DNA of 64,000 bases, taken from contig OZ005693.1 of the NCBI GenBank assembly GCA_963930775.1, positions 5,394,001 through 5,458,000 of the forward strand, given 5' to 3'. This document shows, in pieces, positions 1-11,747 of this stretch. The notes below the pieces were generated by a model, which saw only the letters and a list, made by a program, of their open reading frames with translations, was not told where the DNA came from and searched no databases. How positions within the stretch are numbered: the stretch's first letter is position 1; the number at the start of each line of letters is the position of its first letter. This stretch comes from Cliona cf. orientalis (Eukaryota > Porifera > Demospongiae > Clionaida > Clionaidae). The position numbers were made by a program, and so were the translations under genes.

Positions 1-398
1 TGTACGGTAATACTATATAGAAGTAGACATACCAGAGCGATTCTCTACCTTCAGAAACTTATCTCATCTTGTCTATAGCCTTCGATCTTGCGATTTTTGA
101 TCGTTTGTATTGCTATATATTGTGCACGTGATACCAGACCAACGTCATTATTCGTCATAGCTTCTGTTACGGAGCGGTCTTTGTTTGAGGCTTTGCACAC
201 TAATACTGCTGCTAAAAGTGATATTTCTATTTATTATCGGTAATATGCATGCAAAGTTAGAAAAAAATCTACTCTTTTGCTGTGTAGCACTGTAAGTTAC
301 ATAACTTAATTTCACTGGTTTGTATATGTATGTATTATTATGTAATACCAATATAATCATTATTATACATTCATGCAGTCATACAGACAGCGATATCT
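1..398. other. 5' flank of the NLR gene
   Basis: No convincing gene is visible. The frame leading into the 2A leader is open back to about position 357, where a TAA lies, and it contains no ATG. AG dinucleotides near 378 and 386 could be splice acceptors of an upstream exon that supplies the initiator Met. The promoter was not identified. Confidence 0.4.
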
Positions 399-3300
399 TT
401 GAGTGTTCTGTGGAAAGCCCTGGCCAGTAAGCAGGAGCTGGTGGAGAAGCTGCATTATGTTGAATCAGATACTAAAGTAGAAGTTGTGATGATGACCAAG
501 CTCCAGAGGACTTGGGTGTTGGCAGTAGCAAAAGCAGTGCTGGATGTTATGTTATCAGTAGCTTTTTTTGTCATCTTATCGTTATTGCTGATATCTGGAG
601 ATGTTGAGGAGAACCCTGGACCTGTTGGAGGTATATTATTTTTTAAGTAGCTATGAGTCTTATTACTATGCTAGTAATATCCTGCAGATCTTGATTACAT
701 GAGTATTGATAGCAGTCAAGTATTAAGTAAGTAGTACATAAATAACTTTTGCATACATGCATGCACAATATCGTTATGATACTGTAACAATGCATAGTAA
801 CCATTGTTATACAGATGAAGATCATTTGAGTGATATCATGGAAGAAGTTCTGGACATTAAGTCGGTGTACTTTGCCCTCGGTCGATCCTTGAGATTACGA
901 AATGACGACTTACAAGCTATTCGTAAAACATATCCCAACGAATCTGATCATGAGCAAGCACTTAATGATGTGTTGCTTTTGTGGCTTAAAAGAGAGTACA
1001 ATGTAGAGAGTTTTGGTCCACCTACATGGCGGATGCTGGTGGAAGCCGTCAACAAAAAGAGTGGTGGAAATAATTATGAACTGGCCAAACAAATTGCTCA
1101 AAATCATAAAACAGGTGGAGTTATCATGCATGCATGCATGCCATAAGTTTATAGACCAATTTCTGCATGGCCCTAAAGTATCCTATAAGCGTAATAGTAA
1201 TAATTATTATAACACTATACATACATACATACATACATATTTTCTTATCTCTTGCTTATTGCGTTTGATTCACATATATACTCAGCTGCTGGAGCTACTG
1301 GTGGATCAGAGGTGATAAATGTCAGCATTGTCAACGTTCATAAGGGAAGTAGAGATTCAAATGGTGAGTGACATCATTAACATTTACTAGTAATTTTATT
1401 AGTGACTGATATTATGTATACAGCTACAGCCCTCTTGACTCTTGACAACATCAGGGAAGTACTTGACCTGACTTTTCCTCATCGTGCAAAGTGGAGACTA
1501 ATTGGCGTACAGCTGGGTATCGATGTTGGCACACTTGATGCTATAGAGGCAAACAGAAAAATGGTTGAGAACTGCCTCACTGACTTAATTTCACACTGGC
1601 TCCAAAATACTGTGCCCCAACCAACCCGTGGTGCCTTAACTGCCATTCTTCAGTCTCAATATTGTAAATCAGGTAAATGATAATTATGCACACTATAAAA
1701 ATTAATTTAGAACTTCTATTCTCTTGACTTACAGTCACCACTGATAGTCACAAGGAAGATTATGCAGCATATCTAAAATGTGTCTACAAAATTATGACCT
1801 ACGGTAGCTTTATGCAAGGTGATCAGTGGCCTCCTCCCATTGCAGACAATATGAGAGTGTGCCATTTAGCTATGATAAAGGCGGAGAAAATCCAGAGAAA
1901 GCATGTTGAGGATGATTTTGTGAGAATGACCATCACTGGAAAGGTGGATGATATTCTTCAACAAAAAGTTCCAGTTGAGCTCCAAAACATTTTCACACAG
2001 ATAGAGGAAGGAAAGCCACGAAAGGTACTGCTAGAGGGTGCTCCAGGGTGCGGTAAGAGCACCCTCTCTTTTCATATTTGCCAGCAGTGGAGAGAAGGCA
2101 ATCTGTTTCAGGAATACCGGCTGGTAATACTAGTGCGGCTACGGGAACAAGCAGTCCACACTGCCAAAGATATAGCTGATCTAATGCCACGAAGAGACAA
2201 ATTACGTCAGGTATCTGAAGAACTATTTGTCAGCAGGGGAAAGGGCATCCTCTTTGTCTTAGATGGTTGGGATGAACTCCCACCAGGAGGTGTACCAGGC
2301 TGTGCAGTCATCAAAGAACTACTCCACTCTCCAAGTTTTGATGTCATCATCACATCTCGACCAACATCTTCAATGAGTCTTTATGCGCTGAAAGTACTTC
2401 ACACTCGAATTGAGATTTTAGGATTCACAGAGAAAGAACTTAGACGATACTTTGCAAGTTGCTTGGACAATGTCACACAGATCGAAACATTGCAGCAGAG
2501 CATCCGAAAGAATCCAGTGATAGCAGGCACTTGTTATCTTCCCTTGAATGCCAGCATCCTAGTGCATCTCTTTAAATATTTTGATCATGAGCTTCCAGAG
2601 ACTCAATTTGAGATATTTGATGCACTTGTTTGTAACTGCATACTTCGACATAATATGAAGAAATCTGACAAAAGAATTTCAGGGATAAAATCTATAGCTG
2701 ACCTTCCACCAATGATTAAAGATCAATTTGCAAAAATTTGTAAATTAGCTTATAAAGGTGTGATGAAAGATGTGATTATCTTTGAGTCTAAGGACTGGCA
2801 GCTCGATAGCGATTTTAATACCCTTGGTTTGCTTCAAGGAGTACAGAGCTTAATTGTTGCAGGAACATCACACTCTTACAACTTTCTTCACCTATCTATA
2901 CAAGAACTCTTGGCGGCCATTCATATGGCCACTCAGTTGGAACCAAGTAAGCAGGTCAAGAAATTCAAACAACTTTTTGGACGACCTCGTTTTGCTGTTG
3001 TATTTCAATTCTATGCTGCCAAAACTAAACTAAAAACTCCCGGAATTCAGAAAGTGGTGGTGAAAGCAGTTAAGAAGTATTTAGCTGATCCCAAAATAAT
3101 TGAGTTAACTCCTGAAGCCACTGCTCAGAATCATTCAGCCTTTAAAAAGTTGAAAGATGCGATGGTTGCAGCAGTTACGAGACGTTCAGCTAATCCCCCG
3201 GCTAGGCATGCGCAGGACTACACTACTGCTCAAAATCCTTCAATCTCTAAACATGTGGAACCCCAACCACTGATTCTTTCCCTGCTGCATTGTCTTTATG

Positions 3301-5657
3301 AAGCACAAGACAGTACTCTATGCCAATTGGTAGTGCAACAATTCAAAGGCAAACTGGGTCTATTTCACATCAGCTTCAATCCTGCCGATTGCCTGGCAGT
3401 AGGTTATTTTCTGATCCACTGCAAACCCGTTGGTGATGAAGGGTGCAAAACTCTATTCGGAGGTGGTGCAGTTTATGACCTACGGATTCTTAAGTAGGTG
3501 ATGTTTCCCAGCAGAGTGCACATAACCCACGCTGGCCGCTTATAAGCCACACCAGCCATGTGACGCACACGTGCACGCGCGCTTGCATGTGTACGTATAC
3601 GTACAATCGTGTTCTCAATTATTAATAATTATGCACGCGCAGCTGTAAGTTTCATTTTCTAGCAGTATATTAAAATCAACATCTGAATCTCTGTTAAAGT
3701 TTGTCATGCAGCGGCTGTCATACTCATTGATGTGGAGACTGGAGGTAAGAATGCTTGTGGTTATTTCGTATGATACTATCAGTAGACTTTCAGTGGGAGC
3801 CTATGCACCAGACTCTGCTGACAGCCTGTTGTACTGAACTATATAGCTAGCCTCGTCCCCAGTATACTGTCAGAGCCTTCATAAAATTTACTTGCGAAGG
3901 GGCTGGCCTGTGAGACTATACTAAAATGGTGCATGTTCAATGATGTTGGGTCGTTTGAAATAATAATATGATTTATTAAGTGAGCCTGGGATATGCTTAC
4001 CAGCCCCTTTGTAGCAAGCACGCGAATAAGCATTTTAAAATTTCAAAGCTGAAAACTAGCTCTGCCTTTTAAACTAGCCAAAGGCAACAGCTATAGCCTT
4101 TGGCTAAATACAGCTGTTACCTAGCTGCGTTAATTAAATTTACAGTAATTAAAGTGATTGCCATGACAACATTGAACTTTACCACAGCTTAACTTGTACG
4201 TTGCCCCCAGTACAATCAATCACTATTACTCACTATTGTTGCCATGGTGATAAGATTAAAATTCCTTTAAATTGCTTCTCATTAACAATAACAACATTTA
4301 TTTTAATAAATACCTAGACTTAATGCTAGTTACCTACTTAGTATAATTAACAACTAGGAGTAGCTACAATAATGTTGTCTACTTACTAGACTAGCTAGGT
4401 GAGTTAGTGTGTCATGGCGATTGCATGGTGTTTTCCTCTCTCTTCTCCCACTCACAGCCTCGAGGTCAACTCCATCGGCGCCGAAGGAGCCAAGGTCCTG
4501 TCCGACGCCATCAAGACAATGGCTAATCTTGAGACGTTGCGGTAAGTTGACCTAGCTACAATAATGTTGTCTACTTACTAGACTAGCCTAGCTAGGTGAG
4601 TTAGTGTGTCATGGTGGTCAGTGTCTTCCTCTCTCCTTCCACTCACAGCCTCTCCTCCAACTCCATTGGCGATGAAGGAGCCAAGGCCCTGTCCGACGCC
4701 ATTAAGACAATGGCTAATCTTAAGGAATTGCAGTAAGCTGACCTAGCTACAATAATGTTGTCTACTTACTAGACTAGCCTAGCTAGGTGAGTTGGTGTGT
4801 CATGGCGGTCGGTGTCTTCCTCTCTCCTTCCACTCACAGCCTCCAGAGCAACTCCATCGGCGATGAAGGAGCCAAGGCCCTGTCCGACGCCATCAAGACA
4901 ATGGCTAATCTTGAGCAGTTGTCGTAAGTTGACCTAGCTACAATAATGTTGTCTACTTACTAGACTAGCTAGGTGAGTTGGTGTGTCATGGCGGTCAGTG
5001 TCTTCCTCTCTCCTTCCACTCACAGCCTCGGCCACAACTCCATCAGCGATGAAGGAGCCAAGGTCCTGTCCAACGCCATCAAGACAATGGCTAATCTTGA
5101 GCAGTTGTCGTAAGTTGACCTAGCTACAATAATGTTGTCTACTTACTAGACTAGCTAGGGTAGTTGGTGTGTCATGGCGGTCGGTGTCTTCCTCTCTCCT
5201 TCCACTCACAGCCTCCAGAACAACTCCATCGGCGATGAAGGAGCCAAGGCCCTGTCTGACGCCATCAAGACAATGGCTAATCTTCGGGCATTGAAGTAAG
5301 TTGACCTAGCTACAATAATGTTGTCTACTTAGTAGACTAGCTAGGTGAGTTAGTGTATCATGGCGGTCAGTGCCTTCCTCTCTCCTTCCACTCACAGCCT
5401 CCAGTGGAACTCCATCAGCGATGAAGGAGCCAAGGCCCTGTCCGACGCCATCAAGACAATGGCTAATCTTAAGTGCTTGTGGTAATTTGACCTAGCTACA
5501 ATAATGTTGTCTACTTACTAGACTAGCTAGGTGAGTTAGTGTGTCATGGCGGTCAGCCTCTCCTTCCACCCACAGGCTCAAGGTCAACAACGCCATTACA
5601 GTCGAAGGATGGAGAGTTCTTAGAGAAGCTGCTGAAGAAAAAGGCATAAATATATAG
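399..5657 (+). CDS. NLR immune receptor: 2A leader, two Death-type domains, NACHT, LRRs
   Basis: This is a multi-exon NLR-type gene. Exons chain in phase: up to 630, 815-1114, 1286-1363, 1424-1672, 1735-3493, then LRR exons 4458-4541, 4649-4732, 4840-4923, 5026-5109, 5212-5295, 5398-5481 and a last one at 5576-5657. The product is about 1,040-1,070 residues. In order it has a hydrophobic leader ending in a 2A motif; a Death-fold domain (about 830-1110); a linker; a second Death-fold domain (about 1424-1665); and a NACHT NTPase with Walker A GAPGCGKST near 2037-2063 and Walker B ILFVLDGWDEL near 2246-2280. LRRs of the ribonuclease-inhibitor type follow, with NSIGDEGAKALSDAIKTM as core. NACHT-LRR proteins with Death domains are cytosolic sensors that oligomerise on ligand binding; that role here is inferred. 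The start is uncertain: 399 is a TTG, the first in-frame ATG is 489, and an upstream exon is possible. The donor at 3494 (GTAGGT) leaves phase 2, which matches every LRR exon, so the TAG at 3495 is probably intronic. The TAG at 5655-5657 overlaps a GTAAGT donor. Splicing to 6337 would build a TAA stop across the junction, so the protein ends at the same residue either way. No frameshift was seen. Confidence 0.85.
597..623 (+). other. 2A translation-skipping motif (GDVEENPGP)
   Basis: In frame in the first NLR exon, codons for GDVEENPGP follow a hydrophobic stretch (VAFFVILSLLLIS). This matches the 2A consensus D-x-E-x-N-P-G-P. The expected skip is between Gly (618-620) and Pro (621-623), which would release the leader as a separate peptide. 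2A motifs at the N-terminus of NLR-type genes have been described in sea urchins and sponges, where the 2A can also act as a signal sequence when skipping fails. Activity here is inferred from the intact consensus. Confidence 0.9.
3494..4457 (+). other. Intron between NACHT exon and LRR exons
   Basis: A 964-nt intron between the GTAGGT donor at 3494 and the acceptor ending at 4457. It holds alternating purine-pyrimidine words near 3570-3610 and a CTCGTCCCCAG word near 3851 recalling the MITE family described below. A short acceptor/donor-flanked piece near 3712-3745 has a stop in the required phase, so it was not taken as an exon. Confidence 0.5.
4380..5657 (+). repeat. Tandem array of LRR exon-intron units
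   Basis: Six 84-nt LRR exons, all phase 2 at both ends, alternate with near-identical introns of 107, 107, 102, 102, 102 and 94 nt. The period is about 186-191 bp. Introns share words such as AATAATGTTGTCTACTTACT and CTTCCACTCACAG. Each exon encodes one 28-residue LRR. Exons differ mainly at the first few codons (LEVNS, LSSNS, LQSNS, LGHNS, LQNNS, LQWNS) and the last few, which lie at the start of the LRR consensus and at exon junctions. The last exon is a divergent capping unit. Confidence 0.9.
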
Positions 5658-6603
5658 TAAGTCCACAACTGTTGTTTTCATGTACAGTAGAACATTTCCT
5701 GACCTAGCCACGCACAGGTGTACTACGCTGTCTCTCTCAGCTACTCACTGACATCAGTCGGTGACGCGCTACAAGCGTAGAGCTCGGCAAGTGGCCTGCA
5801 TCTTCCCGAGAGCCGCCATAGCTTCTTATCCTCCTGCTCGCACCGCCGCCATTTTTTTGCGGCTATGTCGAATTTTGAACATCGACCTAGCCGCACACAA
5901 GTACTGTACACTGTTTTGTTTGGTTTCTCACTAGTCTCTGGTGTAGTAGCACATTCTATGTAGCCGACTGTGAGAGAGAGCGCGCTTCTTTTCAAGTGCT
6001 GGCAGCCATCTTTGTCGGTGGCACCTGCTTCTTTGCCTCTGGCAGTGTAGGGCTAGTTCATTATCAAGTACCTTGTAAACTTTTTCTGTGTTTCTTAGTC
6101 TGTTCTTAGCAATGCCAACAACGTAGAACCTTTCACCGCTGGCTCGAATGGCTCAAGAATTCTGTAGCTTCTCCCTCTCTATAATAATTATAGCTCTGTG
6201 TGCACACAGCTGCGCACTTGTTTGTTGACAATAATAAGTGTGATTTCCGCATTTTTGTGGCTAGCTGTACTGTGTGTGTACATACTGTGAATATAATGTG
6301 TATTATGGTGTATATTGCTTTCTCTTATTTTTGCAGAGGCGTGTGGTAGAAAATGGTGGTGACAGTATTACAATAGTGATAGTACTATAACAAACTGTGT
6401 ACTGATATTTTTGGTGTGTTTTTGTTTATTATTATAGTTTATTGATGTTTATTAACATGTTTGGTATAACTAGAAGCACCTTTAACAAGATTAATAATGT
6501 TGTGTGTGAAATTAATTATTCTGCCGTGTTGATGGATGTATAATATACTTTGCATTGATTAGCAATAAACTTTATTATTAATGTGATCAGATACTGAAAA
6601 TTA
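5658..6603 (+). other. 3' untranslated region and polyadenylation signal of the NLR gene
   Basis: After the coding stop a GTAAGT donor is followed by a pyrimidine-rich acceptor TTATTTTTGCAG ending at 6336, suggesting a spliced 3' UTR. An AATAAA signal lies at 6564-6569. No supported ORF lies inside. The intron holds two diverged copies of a GACCTAGCC word (about 5700 and 5883). Confidence 0.5.
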
Positions 6604-6849
6604 AGGGGCCATTTCCCTACATCATTGCAGTGCTGTAGCCACGAAATTTTGAGTGATCAGGTAATAATTATTATTATTGTCAACACACCACATAAGGTGC
6701 AATACAGGGTGCACAATTGCAAGGTAATAATATTTATAAATAAATATGAAATTAATGGTAATTAATTAGTTAAGCACAGCACATATAAGTAATTTCATCG
6801 CAAATTTCATGATTGAGTTCCGGATACACTCTGGCATCACGAATAAAGT

Positions 6850-8405
6850 TAGCACAGAGCTCATCACAGTCACTGTATTTTTTTCAATGCTTTTCTGAAT
6901 ATAAGGAATTGTATATACCCCACATTGGTGTACACCAAAGTTGACGCTTCTGAAAATGCATCTCGTAGAAGTTGAGACCCAACTCTCCTGGCTGAGGTAA
7001 CCAGCTTCTTGCAGCTGGTGATAATCATGTTATATATACTGCTGACTCCAGCAACATGGTGAAGAATAGCTGTATGGCAATTGCAACGGCATGGGAGATT
7101 CCAAATTCTCCTCAATAAAATTAATTGTTAAAGGCAGTCTCCAGGGACCGTATTTCAGGAGAAGAGGCCTTCCATAAAGAAGCACCATACAGAGAAAGAT
7201 AGAAGCTCTGGCATAAGCTTAGTTTTGGTATACGGATCACAAGACCCGAAGATTGTGAGCATGTGGTTTGCCTTGCAGCACATGCCCTGCTTTACAGCAT
7301 TAATATCTAAATTATCAGATAGATCACTGCACAAAATGTGACCAAGATGCGTCACAGATTTACTCCATCCAAGCCGCTCACCGCAAAAACTGAACTCTGT
7401 AGAATCACACCCTGAAGAAGTACAAGAAAACTTTATGAATTGAGTCTTGGAGGTATTAAAGATCAAGGAATGTGAGCTAGCAACCTGAGTACAAGCACGT
7501 AGCATTAAACGCAAAGCATGCAGAGGCAGGAGCAATAAGAGCAATATCATCCGCATAACATACAGCACCCGCAAAATGGTGATTCCAATAACAACCAACT
7601 CCTTGTTTCTCAGGTTCCAAAAGTAGGTCATCAATATAAACTGTAAACAATATGGGAGAGAGGACACCACCTTGACGTATACCCCATTAGAAATAGAGAA
7701 TTTGTGTGAGAGAGTTCCATTCCACAACACACCTGCTCTCTGATCCATGTACCATGTTAATAGGATCCTCACAACCGCAGGAGATAACTTCCTTTGCAGC
7801 AGTTTCTTAAAGAGTAGTGAGTGGTTCACACGGTCAAATGCCTTACTAGCATCTAAAAAGCAACCATGAACAGTTGATCCGTTGTTATAGTACCTAGATA
7901 TAACATTTTTGATGAGGCCAGTGCACAGATCAGTGGAAAAACCTTGCTTGAAACCAAACTGCAGTGTGGAGGTAGCAAAGGCAGATCTATATTCATTTAA
8001 TAAGCAGAGCTCAAGCACTTTACTGAGAGTTGGAGCCAGAGCAATAGGTCTATAATTGTCCGAGTTAGAAGGGTCCTTGCCAGGCTTAGGAATAGGCTGA
8101 AGAATGCAATCTCTAAGAGAATTAGGCACATAGCCATGTCTCAGCATAGTAGTGAAGAGGTTACTAAGAAATTCCTTTAGCGCAGGAGATGCACAGATGA
8201 AAATTTAATGATATCGATCGGACAAAAGGTTTGTGCCCTCTGATTTGCCCAATTTTAGTTGAGACAAAGCAGCTGATTCAGAAACAGTTCCTGAAGAGAT
8301 TGTAGCACCTTCCAGGTCTGTGATACAAAGAAAGCTGTTAAGGAAGGGGACAAGATCAGAACGTGCTGCAGAACTGCATCCAGAGTTGAGAATATCATTC
8401 AACTA
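6850..8405 (-). pseudogene. Broken non-LTR retrotransposon (reverse transcriptase remnant)
   Basis: Minus-strand frames match the RT of LINE-type elements. Reading downwards they give a linker (about 8402-8205), then an RT start with LQPIPKPGKDPSNSDNYRPI and QFGFKQGFSTDLC, then DASKAFDRVNH. RQGGVLSP (near 7670-7682) and the catalytic YADD (7546-7557) sit in a different frame. A C-terminal part follows down to 6870. At least three frameshifts (near 8205, 7682 and 7535) break the frame. There is no endonuclease domain, so the copy is 5' truncated. The RT would copy element RNA at a nicked target. This copy is dead, and the clade was not assigned. Confidence 0.85.
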
Positions 8406-8773
8406 ATCATGCATAGAGTCGATAGACTCTATAAGTAGGGATGGCACGGATATACCATAATATGTAATGCATTACAAATACCCAAATAGCTATCTCAAAA
8501 CAGGTAACGTTATGAAATTTCTAAGTGTGAAAATCAGAATCTCCAGCAAATTATCTATCCAATAAGATCAAGATCATCCATGCATCAACTCAATTGTAAA
8601 TGCCAGAACCAGATGTTCAAAAAATGGCCATTTGTCAATCTTTCTTTCTTTCTAGTTTCCAGGGCTAGCTCAAGATTGCCTTGACCTCTCATCTTTGTTA
8701 GAGTATAAATCCATTCCATTTAGTAGCGCGCAGTGCAGTGGCACGCTAATTTCGCGTTATCTTGACATTTACT
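8406..8773. other. Spacer between LINE remnant and foldback element
   Basis: No gene. A TAGGGATGGCA word at 8436 recurs in inverse at about 11646-11655 and directly at about 17961, so it is probably a repeat end, but flanks do not form a matching target duplication. Confidence 0.35.
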
Positions 8774-9330
8774 TAATAGTGGGTGTGTACGGCGCATTGA
8801 CAACACTTGGCGTGTCTGATACGCCATTTCAAGTTTGTGATATAATGCGCACAGAGGAGGTAGGACAGGCTTGACCTTTGGCTAATAGTTCACTAATTAA
8901 ATCGCTATTATAGGCTTTCGTGAAAATTTTTAGAGGATATCGTTGCGATTTTCAAACTCAGCGCTATTGATTTAGTGGGGGAGCCCCTCTTGGTTAGTAC
9001 TATAGAGCAATTATTTTTAGGTCTTTGGAATGTCAATTAGTCACTTTGATTAACATTCCAAAGACCTAAAAATTGCTCAACAGTGCTAACTAAGAGGGGC
9101 TCCCCCACTAAATCAATAGCGCTGAGTTCGAAAATCGCAACGATATTCTATAAAAACCTTCACAAAAGCCTATACAGGCGATTTAATTAGTGAACTATTA
9201 GCCAAAGGTCAAGCGTGTCCTACCTCCTCTGTAATGCGCATGCTCAAAATGTGTTACCATGGTGAAGTCATTCCCTAGCGCGTATCAGACACGCCAAGTG
9301 TTGTCAATGCGCCGTACACACCCACTATTA
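8774..9330. mobile_element. 557-bp foldback (long inverted repeat) element
   Basis: Nearly the whole stretch is one imperfect palindrome centred near 9043. The ends are TAATAGTGGGTGTG and CACACCCACTATTA. If the element proper is ATAGTGGG...CCCACTAT it is flanked by TA on both sides, the target duplication typical of Tc1/mariner-type elements. The arms are roughly 250-280 bp and differ by a few indels. There is no ORF. A diverged piece of the right arm recurs near 11395-11450. Confidence 0.85.
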
Positions 9331-9835
9331 GATCAGCGTAGAATCGTCCCTCTGTTGATGGTCTGACTTTCAATTGACAAATCATCCTATAGTAGTGATT
9401 CCGGGAGTTTGTAAAATCGGCAAAATTTTATACGTGCATTTGTATAGGGGAAAATGGTACAGAAAAGTGGCATAATAAAACGATTTCTTGCAGGCACTCA
9501 CTCCAGCCAAATTTTATACTTAAACAGTGTTTCCGAATCAGAAAAGATAGAAGATTCCAAAAATTTATGTTTCCCGGATAATGGAACAATGGTTCTACCG
9601 GAAATTCCACTTTAAAATCTTTAAATATTACGTTGTGGTTTACGATTTATTCCTTTCATGTGGAAACAGTTACCATTCACTTTCTCGTGCCAAATAGTAC
9701 AAAGAACCACCAAAAGTGTATTATTTGAAGCATTGCTAGTACCTGCAAGAAAAACGTCCAATACAAAACTATAGGAGGTGAAATACTAGTACCCAGATAT
9801 CGAAAATTACAATTATTGTTATTGCAAGCCATTGT
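9331..9835. other. Spacer without supported genes
   Basis: AT-rich single-copy sequence as far as can be seen. Minus-strand ORFs here lack domains and splice logic. Confidence 0.4.
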
Positions 9836-10279
9836 GGGCGTGGCCGTAATCGCCATGTTCAATGGATTAGTAATGTAGCTACCATTTGAGGTAGCAAGGC
9901 CCTTTCCACCCCATGCACCCTCGTCCCCAGGCCATTCCCACGTTTCTGCGAGCAACACTGAAAATGTGAGAGTGGCCTGGGGACGTCGCTACCCAAACAT
10001 AATTCCAATCACTATAATTTGTATACTATAGGGGAGGTGAGTAGCTATACATGTAGTCTAGTGAGCTAAACTGGTACTGTGACCCTCCTCAACGGGTATC
10101 GGTTTAAGTCGGTGATATTAAAAAAAGTGAGAGAGGATCTAGCACTATCAGCAGCATTCCAGATGTTAGCCACATAATTGGCTCATGACCATCAATATCA
10201 CTATGCATGTCGTGGTCAGATGTGTACGCCATGACAAAACCACACGTACATCTGCTTCATAGTGTTGTGGTTGTTGTTT
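9836..10279. repeat. Dispersed repeat, copy 1 (with 21728-22136)
   Basis: About 420 bp, starting ATTAGTAATGTAGCTACC and ending GTTGTGGTTGTTGTT, closely matches 21728-22136 in the same orientation. Inside is a short palindrome (CCCCAGGCCA ... TGGCCTGGGG, about 9923-9985). No coding content. Confidence 0.8.
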
Positions 10280-10697
10280 AAAATGAAGCTTCTTATTAAT
10301 AATTTATGTTGTTGTCCACTTAAAAATCAGGCAACCCTTGAATTATTATTCATTATTTCAGGTAATTACTATAATAATATTAATATTATAGTGAACCGAA
10401 TTATGTTGTCAACTTGCATCAAATCTTGAAGATTGGGCAACACTTTCACTGCTTCAAGGACGGCTATAGCTCCAACATCCCCAAGAGCAAGATCACGCAA
10501 ACTGTGGCAGGATATTGAGTCATAATATTGGTATCACATGTACACTTACATGTACAGCTAGATATCAATTATTATGAGTGTCATTATGGGTGTAGCAAAT
10601 AGGCGAAACTTGATAAAGGGCAAGGGAATAGAATTTCAAAATCTATAAATAGAGTTAATGCCTGATTAAATGAAGGTGGAAAGTGTAAAACATGCAT
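10280..10697. other. Spacer without supported genes
   Basis: AT-rich sequence with short homopolymer and ATAATT runs. No exon, RNA gene or TIR element was recognised. Confidence 0.4.
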
Positions 10698-11230
10698 TAC
10701 CGTAAAGTCTGGTTAATAAGCGCATGCGCTTATCACTCTCGATGGTAAGGAAATATGCGCCTATTAGACGATGTGCGCTTAATAGAGAGTGAAGTTTTGG
10801 CCCCGCCCACTGCCAGCACGTTCGAGCGCTCAATGACAAAGCTAGCAGGTTATGAACACAGCATTTCTTGGACTAAGCTCTGTAATAGTTCATGGGAGTA
10901 TGATCGGAAGCCATCGCTGGAAGAAAACCGTGGAAAAATAGCCGATTTCCTTGGCGCTCGCTTCGGTCAAGAGTCCGAACCCGTCTCAGTGGAACATCGA
11001 AGTGTTGAGTATAGCCGATCTCATGCAGCTGGCTATCCGAAAATAGGTTGGTAAATTAGTTCTAGCCATGTAGAGCATGGAACACTCTTGATCGAACGAT
11101 GACTATTACTGTCGTCTTAATTGGGCGCATGCGCTTATTAGACAATACTTAGTAACAGGAAGGAAGCATGCGCTTATTAAAAAATATGCGCTTAATAAGC
11201 ATGTGCGCTTATTAACCAGACTTTACGGTA
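10698..11230. mobile_element. TIR element, TACCGTAAAG family, copy 1
   Basis: 533 bp bounded by TACCGTAAAGTCTGGTTAAT and its inverse at the right end (ATTAACCAGACTTTACGGTA). Subterminal AAGCGCATGCGCTTAT words repeat at both ends. No transposase, so non-autonomous. The 99-codon ORF inside is element sequence also present, broken, in copy 2. The target duplication is unclear. Confidence 0.85.
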
Positions 11231-11747
11231 TTATTTTCTCCATGGATATTGAATTCAGATTTTGAATTCAAAATTAATGTGGATAACAAGTGTGCATACC
11301 AATCATGTGTAAGCATTCAAGTTGGAGTCCATGATCATCAAAATTTAATAATAAAATTCAAACTATTATGCTTGTGACTTTGACAGAATAATATAATGTG
11401 CATGCTCGGAATGTGTTGTCATGGTGAAGTCATGTGACAGCGCCCCTCCCCCTCAAGCGCTCGAGCTGAAGCCGCCGGAACGATCATAGATATCATATGA
11501 AGGCGCAAGGCTCGAGGAGCGGTAACGTATAGATCATAGAATTATGCCGAGTAGCTGCTGCTAATAATAAAATTTAGAACTTGGTTTGTATAGTAGATGC
11601 GATTATCCCTTACAAATCTTGTTTGTGTACTTTTTGATCCTAGCTGCCATCCCTACTTCATCCTTCAATTTTATTCAATTGTTTTTATACTTGTGTATAT
11701 TGCAATGACATACCATGAAGCTGCAAATTCAATGAGAAGTTACATTG
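11231..11747. other. Spacer with repeat fragments
   Basis: Contains a diverged fragment of the foldback element arm (about 11395-11450) and, near 11590-11660, an inverse match to about 17945-18000. No gene. Confidence 0.4.

Noticed and set aside
3494..3497. TAG stop ending the NACHT exon
   Set aside because: The GTAGGT donor overlapping it gives phase 2, matching all LRR exons, so the stop is most likely intronic.
3712..3745. Small acceptor/donor-flanked stretch in the NLR intron
   Set aside because: In the phase required by both neighbours it contains a stop.
5741..5995. 84-codon minus-strand ORF after the NLR
   Set aside because: Lies in the probable 3' UTR intron; no homology or splice logic.
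8436..11655. One 3.2-kb transposon bounded by TAGGGATGGCA and its inverse
   Set aside because: The 8-bp flanks do not match, and the right-hand word occurs with the same flank near 17961, so the two words are separate repeat ends.
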